From: Aotearoamyces nothofagi
Lineage: Eukaryota > Ascomycota > Leotiomycetes > Leotiales > Tympanidaceae
NCBI GenBank assembly: GCA_015345905.1
Contig: JADDTR010000006.1
Coordinates: 746,513 to 810,512, forward strand
DNA length: 64,000 bases
Reading direction: 5' to 3'
Each line of letters starts with the position of its first letter. Position 1 is the first letter of the stretch. The notes below the pieces were generated by a model, which saw only the letters and a program-made list of their open reading frames with translations, was not told the origin of the DNA and did not search any database. This document shows positions 55,548-64,000 of this stretch, piece after piece. Position numbers and translations under genes: made by a program.

Positions 55548-57396
55548 CCTTTATACAGTCAGCGTCTTAGCCCGTGGCCAAGAAATCTGCACGGATGACG
55601 ACGGTTGAAGCTCCTCCTAGCTGAGATGGAGCTCGGTGACCGGGGTGGACTGGGCGTTTGGATTGGCTCGTTACGCGGGGAGTGGGTGTGATTGTCCTGA
55701 GATGGCGGCCGGTGCGGGGTCGCATAGCTGTCCTGAAGGGGCTGGCAGGCGCTGGAGTGCTGGAGTGCTGGACTGGAGGGCTGGAGGGGCTGGGGGGGCT
55801 CCAGAGCACAGAGTATATATACCGTACAGTACTTTGAAAACACCAAACTCCTAAGGATTGGACCCGAAACTGGCGGCTGGTAGGGCGTCTTAATGCTAGA
55901 GTAGCCCACAGCAGGAGGCACGCCCGTATTTAGGCAAACGCGAAGCCTCGCCGCTGAGCAAGCTTATTCTCGCCAAGCTTGCGAACTGCTCTTGCTCTTG
56001 CTCGCTACGGGGACATGTGCGTACGTACTATCTATCGTACAATTAATGTCCTTATTGTATTATTCCCTTCCTTCCAGCGTCCAGAATACTCGCGAACTTC
56101 CCAATTCGCTTGTGCGCGGCGGGAGCTCGGAGCAAATGGCTAGAAAGAGGGCAACACACGTCATAAAGCGCAGCTTATATATGGAGAATGTGGGCAGTTT
56201 TCTATACTGATGTTTGCTGTCCTGTACGATATGCATTTCACAATCCGGGTACTCGATCCTCCATCTAGACGACCACGCGTAGACAGGATGGGATCATGGG
56301 AGATACGAGAAGATATGTGCCTAGGCAAGTGAGTTTCTTCTGCGCTGTCGCAGGATCGTAGGATGCCGAGTTGTCTGCCTTGGCTGAAACTATAATGTGA
56401 TCCATGGATCAGTATCTAGATGACATTCCGAGCTTGATTGGAGACTGTGGAGGCCTGTGGCATTCTTAACAGTTCCCTATTTGCTTGTTGTATTAATGCA
56501 GTTTCTATCAGAATGAGCTATTATCTAAACCCTCTATTATATCCTCCTCATACACCCTCTATGTCAGCAACGCATATTGCCAACGCCATTCCGGTGCTAT
56601 ACCGAAAATCGCCAGGTCTTGGTTTTTCAAGATTGGCTAAGATCATAAGGATGAAAATTTGAAGATATAGTCGTGTTCAACGTAAGGAGACGGAGATATA
56701 AGCTGCTTCGGAGTTCATGACCAGACGCTTCCAGTAATAATCTTCGGCGCGTACTTAGAGAAAGGCTTTCGGCGACAAAGCCAGCTCCTCCTCGTCTGAC
56801 GGAATAAAGGCAACATATAATAGGGCCTAAAAAAGCAGTTGATTTCTAAGGATCTGCAAAAGCGATGACTTGTGGATTGCTGGAAACATGTCTCCAAAGG
56901 TGTGCCCCCTCCAATAATCTTCTCTGAATATCTTACAAATTAGAGTCTACTCTATCTCACTCCTAATCACAATCATAGCCAATTAGCTTTAATCAATGGC
57001 CTCGAACCTCATCTACAAAGGCATAAGCGCAAGCACAATTTATTACTTGAGCATCCACTATCCATTTTCAATAAAGATTGCAGGGAAGCATATTGGAGTA
57101 GGGAGTATTACTAATGTCATTTGCTTTAACAGTACCCTTTTCACCAATTCTCACAGAATAGCTTTGAAGGCCTGAACATTGAAAGTTACATTACAAAAGC
57201 CAGGAGGGAACAAACAAACCTATATCGACGGAGCTGCTAGGCCTTCATTTTTGCATGTACTCTTTTTCCAACGACAAACGATTATTCAAACAACTTTGGC
57301 ATTGAGCATATCTAAACAATCCGTAGGCTAGCTTTTATTCCGCAGTCTTGAGAAATGCAACCTCTTACCCCACCGTGACGCCCATATCTAACATCA
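55548..57396. other. 1.8 kb gene-free region
   Basis: The left part is the promoter of PSD2, with tatatataccgtacagtac near 55814-55832 and GGCTGGA/GCTGGAGTG repeats near 55740-55795. The rest has only short frames without motifs. The right end holds the 3' flank of the epsilon-COP gene. Confidence 0.5.
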
Positions 57397-58447
57397 TCAT
57401 GCCGAAACCTTTGCAGAATATTTCGCAGCTGCTTTATCGAATAGATCGCTCTTCTCTTCTACGCCCTTAAGATAAAGGTGGTTGGGATTAGATTGTTCTA
57501 AAGATCTGGAACAGTTAGGTTAGCTAGGTTGAGCGGAGAGTCAACGAGGAATTGCTTACTTTTCAAAAGGAGTAGCGTCTTTGCCGGATAGAACTGATAG
57601 GACTATTAGGTTGGCTAAAGTATCTGCATTTTTTGGATCTTTCTCTAATGCTTGATTCAATGCCGCTTCGGCTTCGTCGTATCGGCCAAGGTGGATCTCA
57701 GCAATAGCTTGTGAGACCAGGCTCAATGCTGCAGTGGTCGAAGGTGCTTGTGCTAATTCTTCGAAGACATAGAACGCTTGTTGGTACTTCTCACCGCCCT
57801 ATTCAGCACTACAGTTAGTATATAGGATTCCAACGACGAGATATAAATTGTGCCTACCACTCGGATTCCGACCCATGATTCTGCAATGTTTACTAATAAA
57901 CTGTCCTGTGCCCATCGTCTTGCAGCTTGGACCTCTTTGAGCGCCAAATCGGTTCGGTTCTGTTGAAGATGTATTTGGACAATGAGAGCAACAGCCTCAA
58001 CTATAAGATGTCAATCTCCAGGATTCAGTCAAGGTTGGGTATAGATAGCTTACGGTTTCCCTGATGTTGTGATAGTAAAGCCAAAGCTTCCTCGGTCTTT
58101 CCCTCTGCCTGCAAAATAGTTCCACCCAATACCTGCACTATGGCATTATCCCCTGAAGACTCCGCAAGCGTCTCTGCCGTCTTCAATGCAACGGCAGTAT
58201 TTCCGACAGCATATTCAGCATACGCGCCCACAGCAACTAATCCAACATCCTTCTCTCCTTGCACATCGGTAATGGCCTCTTCTGCCTGTCCAAGGGCAAC
58301 TTGAGCGCGGAGAGCTAGTACGCGCGCTGGCAAGCTATTTTCCGGTGAGAGGGATGATCTGTCGTAATCGATGACTTCCTGCCATTGGCCTTGAATAAAG
58401 TGATTGTAAACGTTTACGAGCTCTCCTTCTGCTGAGAATGGGTCCAT
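57397..58447 (-). CDS. SEC28: Coatomer subunit epsilon
   Basis: Four exons (58447-58054, 58000-57858, 57798-57560, 57505-57397; introns 53-59 bases) give 294 residues, the normal size for epsilon-COP. The subunit stabilises alpha-COP in the COPI coat that returns vesicles from Golgi to ER. The protein is a run of TPR-like helical hairpins: FIQGQWQEVIDYDR, ARVLALRAQVALGQAEEA, LGGTILQAEGKTEEALALL, EAVALIVQIHLQQNRTDLA, GGEKYQQAFYVFEELA and IHLGRYDEAEAALNQALEKD with the following AN block. The ending (NPNHLYLKGVEEKSDLFDKA) is highly typical of the family. Each splice restores family sequence. The gene is transcribed in the same direction as the unknown gene at 58711, with about 260 bases between them. 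Confidence 0.95.
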
Positions 58448-58710
58448 TTTGAATGTAGTGGGGTAGCTTTTGGACGTCCTTTGGATATGGATACGTGTTG
58501 GAGATAGCAGAGAGCGGCAATTGCCGAATATGCTGCGCTAACGAATCGTCCCCGATTGATCACCTTTCAACTGCGTGAGGATCAGAGCTTCCAGGCCAAA
58601 ACTAATTAGCGGCCTCAATCAACTCTTGATAGTACATTAACCGTACAGGAATATCCTTTAGAAATCATCGCTATGAAACTGTTCTCGGAGTTTTTTCTCT
58701 CTTTGCCCCT

Positions 58711-59295
58711 TTATAATTGCACGCCGACCTTATCTTCCTCATCACAGTCTCTAAGCTGTGCTCGCACATCATCCCAGAATGCCCTTACATCCAATATTCC
58801 CCTATAGTCACTACAGTCCTCATCTGCGGTGATCTGTCTTGTCTCCTCGAGAAGTTTCTCGTATAGATTTGCTGCAAGATACTCGTCTTCGTCGAAGTCA
58901 AGACATCTCATCAGAGGTCCGTTATCGAAGAAGTCTCGATACCATTCCAGTTTGTCGGGACACTCAGAACAGTAATCCGAATATTTATTATCTATTTGGG
59001 TATCGAGATACCGACTTTCGGAACTTCTGATACTATTGGCTTTGCTATGCGGCTTGCAAATTAGTAGAGGCTTCGGTACGCAGTCTATGCGTGAGAACGA
59101 ATCTAGATATGAAGAACTTGTGCCTTTGTGACAAGTGTCGGGAGTATCCTTGGGAGCCCCAATCTGCCATGGTAAACTAGGAGTTTGCATGAATATATCC
59201 TGGCGCTTTTGGGATCTGTAGTTACTTTGCTGACTATCTCGACTGCTCAGGTATGCCCGAGGAGAAGAAATATGTGTTGGTTCTGTGTAATCCAT
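58711..59295 (-). CDS. Hypothetical acidic protein
   Basis: The frame is 194 residues from an ATG. The first two thirds are Ser/Gln/Arg-rich and look disordered (HISSPRAYLSSRDSQQSNYR). The last third is acidic and helical: CPDKLEWYRDFFDNGPLM, FDEDEYLAANLYEKLLEE, then RAFWDDVRAQLRDCDEED. No known domain is recognised. Non-random residue use and a natural start and stop suggest a real gene, but no splice or homology evidence is available. It is unlikely to be secreted, since no signal peptide is present. Confidence 0.5.
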   Translation of the reverse strand: MDYTEPTHISSPRAYLSSRDSQQSNYRSQKRQDIFMQTPSLPWQIGAPKDTPDTCHKGTSSSYLDSFSRIDCVPKPLLICKPHSKANSIRSSESRYLDTQIDNKYSDYCSECPDKLEWYRDFFDNGPLMRCLDFDEDEYLAANLYEKLLEETRQITADEDCSDYRGILDVRAFWDDVRAQLRDCDEEDKVGVQL

Positions 59296-61721
59296 ATTTT
59301 ACGGCTTTCTCGTAGCATATGATCTCAGATTATGGTATGGACATCACTCTTGGCTATTTCATCTTGGCCACTAATTCACTACCTAAGCAAGACTTATTAA
59401 TAAGATCAATGAAAATTCCCATACTCAAAGGCATATCGCTGGATTCATTCGGTAGGTCTGAGTCCTATAATTATTTTTCTTCGGACGGCAAACCTTCACT
59501 ATCATTACTTGTTACTAAGCGGCTGGCAATGCCTGGTGGAAAGGTTCCGATCTGTCGTTTTTTTCTAAGCTACACAGTTGTGGCAACAGGCCTAACCACG
59601 TTGCCTGTATTACAATCTCGGTTTTGAAAAAGATATTCTTTCTGACGAGACAAATTGCATGCATGGCGGCCTTGATATACTCCGGCTACATCGAAACCAC
59701 CTGCGGCGGTGTATTGGTACCTAAATGGTGCTAAAACTTGCAATGGGTTCAGGGTGGCCGGCTACTTGGATATGGTCGTTGAGAGTGGTCATGAAAGTAC
59801 TTTCGCCGTAGGTGCCAGCCCTAGTCAAGAGTATAGTGAGGCAATATCATGCTAGCAACCGTAACGAGTACAGCATTGCTGTAGGGTTTTCACATAGGGT
59901 TTACTGTGATGTAGCAGGAAACCTCCACTCTCTGAAGCGGCTCTAGTTGTTGAGAAACTACTAATACAGACTTTTAGCAATAATCATCGGGTCAACTATC
60001 CGGTCAGAAACTCCGGAATTCATGTCGGGGTATACAAACGGAATGTCCAGCTCACGAACTGTCCGAGTCCCTCGGGGCTCCTTGCATTGTTTCTCGAGGT
60101 TGGTTCGCTGCAGCTGCATATGTGCTCGTAACAAAGATCATGTGGCTCCCATGTGGTGTCATGTAACACCCGCTCGGCAAAGGCCCACCTTTAGCAGCTG
60201 GTCGCAAGGAATGCAAGGCTCACTGCATTTTTATTTTTTATAAAGCAATTTTTAGGGTTTATAAGGGTGTACTGAGTACAAGCTGTGGGGTCGTGTACAA
60301 CGCCGGAATGAAATGTGGCTGTCAACGTCTGGTTTTATGCAGCTCATCAGATATAATCCGCTGCGTCGGAGTCCGAGCCTGGAAGAGACGAACGTGAAGC
60401 CGTTATTGTACGCCTACGTACTACCTGAGCAAGGGTGGGTTGTCAAGTATGATCTTGATCTTCAGCAATAAATCGTCCTTATTGGTCTCACCGCTACGAA
60501 TACAGATATTTAAGCGGATCGTTTCCATTCTTCTCTACATCAGTTTCTTTTTCAATCGCCAAGGCTTGCCGCATCAGGTCGATTTGCAAGTATCCTCGGC
60601 GCATCGAATATGCGGGCCTTCAGAATAATAGCTGTAAGCTTCAGCTGTTGTCGGTTGCATACATGTTAACCATAATTAGAGCTCTTTCGATACTCAACAA
60701 CTATGAAGATACTATAGGCCAAACATGGTTACTGAGCCCTGACAAGTCGATGTTATAATTCACCAGCCATAATGACAATCTAACAACTCATTATCATGGA
60801 CATTCTATCAGAGCACCGCAAAATGTCTAAGCCTGCTAGGTTGTGGAAAGGCTCCAGCATCCATCCTGTACCGCAGTTGGCCCACTTAAAAAGGCATCTT
60901 GACAGAGAAGAACCTAGGGTCTTCATGGTACACAAACAGAAGCTGTTGTCGATCTGTTGCACCGCACATAATGAACGACCGGGTATCTTCAACGTTGGTT
61001 GGCGATCAAGCAGGCCTACAGCTCATGATTTGGTTCCGGAACCAAAATCTTGTTGAAATCTTGGGTCTCCAGTCGCTAATCGTTCTTTCTCATCTTCTAC
61101 CAGTTCCAAGAAGTTGATCCGATGTTACATGAAACTGCAAACAGGCAAACACGTATTCATAGGCCTCCCTATCAAATAGGTAAGGAAGCGTCTTCCCTCC
61201 TCATACTCGAATGCTCTTGACATATACCCTCGCGGAGCCGGACATTACTAAGATCCCTATTCTTGCGGACTTAACGAAACTAAGGAACGGAAAATCTTGC
61301 TCAAGATGCAAGCAAGCGCCTGTCGATCAAAATGCTTCTCGCTGAATAACGCATTTCCATTCAAGCAGCCGAAGCGATTCCACGTTGCCTCAGGTCTCCA
61401 ATTCCCGTCATCTCGAATATCCACGTTGGTCGGCTCGCAGGCGGGCGGGCCCATGCATGCAAGCAATGTGCCGACATAGGAGACGGTCCGCATTCAACGC
61501 CAATGCCTTCTTGCACGTCAATAACAGGCATAGTACTGTACTTTCGGCTTGCAAACCAAGAACCTGTTCCCGCATGGCTTTGATGGCACTCATGGTGACG
61601 GTAACTCTTCGAGTATCAGACATCGCTTTATGGCGTTGGTGGCGTTTGAGTTATTAACCACCTCGGCAGTCTTTTGATCAGTAAACATCGATGTATGGAC
61701 TAACCTATGACCTGCTCTTAG
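59296..61721. other. 2.4 kb region without a supported gene
   Basis: Frames are short, motif-free and overlap on both strands. Base composition is average, and there is no sign of simple repeats or strong RIP. It may be decayed DNA. Confidence 0.45.
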
Positions 61722-62051
61722 ATATTGCAACTCATTTCAACCGGAAGGGTAAGACAAATTTCTTCCATTTTCCACTATTATGCTTCTTGCCGGTCGGACT
61801 CGGCGAGGCAAATCATTTCTCTTTGATCGTTATCTCGCACGAGTATTCACGATAAATTTTCATGGTACGTACCACGGACGTAACTAGTCATTCTACAATT
61901 CTACCCCAACAGGGTAGACTACATCCTCGATAACTGCATCATTGGCAACTGTCCAATGAACGGAGACTGCCTCGGCCCTCTGATTACTGACCATATCGAG
62001 GTTTACGGCTGCTTCCATGACCTAGCATATGTCGATGTAAGCATCCTTTAG
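61722..62051 (+). CDS. Possible exons of a small Cys-rich peptide gene
   Basis: A candidate exon at 61913-62051 follows a good acceptor (CCAACAG) and reads VDYILDNCIIGNCPMNGDC, then LGPLITDHIEVYGCFHDLA, before a natural stop at 62049-62051. The four Cys in about 27 residues are spaced like a disulfide-bonded peptide. A preceding 27-base exon (61722-61748) would join in frame across a 164-base intron (donor GTAAGA) to give YCNSFQPEGVDY. The intron before that (about 61680-61721) has donor GTAAAC, branch GACTAACC and acceptor CTTAG. I could not find a signal-peptide exon upstream, so the gene start is unknown. The reading is tentative and the family is not recognised. Confidence 0.25.
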
Positions 62052-62203
62052 TCATCCGGGTTTGAAGCGGTCGATCCTCCATATCCTTGGCCCTTAGGAT
62101 TTGTATTTGAGAAGTGTCTATCCTCCTGTCTCTGTACCTTCGTTACCTTCAATTATCAGAAGTATATCGCTTGCCTTAAGTAGCCACAATAGCCACAATC
62201 AAC

Positions 62204-63886
62204 ATGTCGTCGAGTTCAAGTACCCGTGAGTCTACAGAGTCGAGTAGGAGAGATATCTCCGATCCAGAAAAGGACCTCGAGGTTGTCCTCAGTAGAAGCC
62301 GACGAGATCCTGAGAAAATAATCTCGCGAACAGCTACGGCCTTGGATTGGACTGGACCTGATGATCCAGAAAACCCTATGAACTGGTCACTATGGGTGAG
62401 ACGTTATCACATTATTCCACCGGCATTCATCTCATTTGCCGCGTAAGTAAAGTTTCCTGGGTTGGTACTAGTAAATGTCTGACATACACAGAACCCTTGG
62501 GTCCTCGATTTATACTCCAGGCCTCTCACAAGTGATGGGGGAATTTGGTGTCAGTACGACTGTCGCCCTGCTTCCTCTGAGTCTCTACGTTCTAGCACTC
62601 GGCTTCGGTCCGATACTTGCGGCACCTCTTTCTGAGACATACGGTCGTCATGTTGTATATCTTATTTCCCCACCGCTGGGTGCTCTGTTTACACTTGGAG
62701 CAGGTTTCTCGCCCAACTTCGCAAGTCTAGCAATCCTGAGATTCTTCGCGGGTCTTTTCTTCTCTCCTGCTCTTGCTATAGGAGCTGGCACCATAGCAGA
62801 TACTCATCCACCAAACGAGCGCGCTGCCCCAACTGCACTATATATCCTCAGCCCTTTCTTAGGGCCGGCTCTTGGGTAAGTCCTCCGAAGTGATATTTGG
62901 GTTGGACCCATGTACTAACCATATCAGGCCCGTAATTGGTTCGTTCGTATCTGTCCGCAAAGGCTGGGAATGGACACAATGGACACTCATCTTCTTCGCT
63001 ATCTTTTCCTGGTTGAGTCTTCTTCCTATGCGCGAGACTTATAAAAAGACCATCCTCGCAAGGAGAGCCGCGAAGCTCGGTGTTCCTCCACGGCCCTCTC
63101 CATTCCCAACCACTAGTGCCAAATTGCGTTTCTTCGTCACCGTGACGTTAATCCGACCCGTCCACATGCTTTTCGTTGAACCAATCGTCGGATTTCTGAG
63201 CCTCTACATTGCATTCAACTTTGCTGTACTCTTCACATTCTTTGCTGCGTTCCCGCATATGTTTGGGACTGTATACCATTTCAGTACTGAGCAGTCAGGA
63301 TTAGTCTTCCTGAGCCTTGGTATAGGATGTGGTCTTGCTATCCCGACAATATTGCTCTGCGATCGCTTCCTTTATCAGAAATATTACAGACTGTCGCATT
63401 TGAATGGGGAAAAAGGTGTCGTGGCTCCTGAACACAGACTCTACCCCGCTATGGTCGGTAGTTTTGGTCTCCGTTAGTCATTCTCTCAAATTCCTCCCCA
63501 AGATAAGCTAACACTATGTAGCCATCGGACTCTTCTGGTTCGCCTGGACCATCCGTCCTTCTGTACATTGGACCAGTCCCGTCCTCGCTGCCATCCCCTT
63601 TGCCTGGGGCAACCTGTGTATATTCATTGCCGCAGTCCAATATCTCGTGGATACGTATCAAGCCCGGAACGGCGCATCAGCAGTTGCTGCGAATGGCCTG
63701 CTCCGATATATGCTTGGCGCCGCATTTCCGCTCTTCACGTTACAAATGTATGCGAAATTAGGAAATGCGTGGGCGACGAGCTTGCTGGCTTTCGTCACGT
63801 TAGCCCTGATGCCGATTCCGTGGGTGCTATTTAAGTTTGGGCTTCGGATCAGGGGGAAGAGTGCCTATGATACTATCAAGGTGTAA
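62204..63886 (+). CDS. MFS transporter, DHA1 (drug:H+ antiporter) type
   Basis: Four exons (62204-62442, 62492-62875, 62928-63472, 63522-63886; introns 49, 52 and 49 bases) give 510 residues. The acidic N-terminal tail leads into DWTGPDDPENPMNWSLW, the usual pre-membrane signature of fungal DHA1 proteins. Helix 1 continues across the first join (FISFAATLGSSIYTPGLSQV). Motif A is LSETYGRHVVYLI, and ALGPVIGSFVSVRKGWEWTQW carries the antiporter motif C region (GPxxGS) typical of proton-coupled exporters. The cytoplasmic loop is ETYKKTILARRAAKLGVP. The C-terminal half (FVEPIVGFLSLYIAFNFAV and RYMLGAAFPLFTLQMYAKLG) is complete. Likely substrates in this group are toxic small molecules or polyamines; which one is not readable. 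All splices are supported by frame and motif. Confidence 0.93.
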
Positions 63887-64000
63887 ATGAGATGATTGTA
63901 ATTGAATGGACATTCAAATGGCATGATGCCTCGTCAACTTTATCGACGAAGAATCCCCTATCGGGTAAAAGATTGAACAAATATATAGCAGGAGGCGTGC

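Noticed and set aside
1-64000. A CRISPR array, rRNA operon or bacterial-type operon
   Set aside because: The tandem repeats have no spacer structure of CRISPR type, no rRNA sequence was recognised and the genes are spliced eukaryotic genes.

Overview
The window looks like nuclear DNA of a filamentous ascomycete (Pezizomycotina). The evidence is short introns (mostly 45-95 bases) with GTANGN donors and CTAAC-like branch sites, two Zn2Cys6 transcription factors, a CFEM protein, a DHA1-type MFS transporter, and a strongly AT-rich, CpG-depleted block typical of repeat-induced point mutation (RIP). The class cannot be fixed from sequence alone. Exon structures below were worked out by hand from splice signals, reading frame and family motifs.

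Layout. 1-3.5 kb is decayed DNA: an N-terminal fragment of an integrase-type transposase and a broken GH3 beta-glucosidase. At 3.5-7.3 kb an SDR oxidoreductase and a Zn2Cys6 regulator diverge from one promoter. At 8.4-15.1 kb an amidase, a second Zn2Cys6 regulator and a copper amine oxidase lie together, with GATA-factor site clusters upstream of both enzymes, which suggests a nitrogen-scavenging cluster. 15.2-17.0 kb is the AT-rich block. 17.7-20.0 kb is a mitochondrial-type malic enzyme. 20.0-23.5 kb is gene-free and full of simple repeats. 23.6-27.5 kb holds a thioredoxin-like protein, a possible HET-type fragment and a CFEM membrane protein. An unusual run of five hairpins lies at 29.2-29.5 kb.

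30.0-47.3 kb is mostly housekeeping: free methionine-R-sulfoxide reductase (with a 5-base microexon), an SCP2 protein, a large Nup2-type nucleoporin, a small Cys-rich protein, a metallophosphoesterase, and a 1419-residue disordered protein carrying four copies of a short helix-plus-proline motif. 47.3-52.0 kb is a gene-free stretch rich in microsatellites and GTACAGTAC motifs. 52.0-59.3 kb holds a C2-domain phosphatidylserine decarboxylase, epsilon-COP and an unknown protein. The window ends with a possible small Cys-rich peptide gene and an MFS transporter.

The clearest functional grouping is amidase, regulator and amine oxidase, since both enzymes release ammonia. PSD2, the SCP2 protein and epsilon-COP all concern membranes, but nothing in the sequence links them as a unit. 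I found no clear new multi-gene system. The most unusual items are the hairpin array, the four-copy protein motif, the microexon and the paired GATA clusters.
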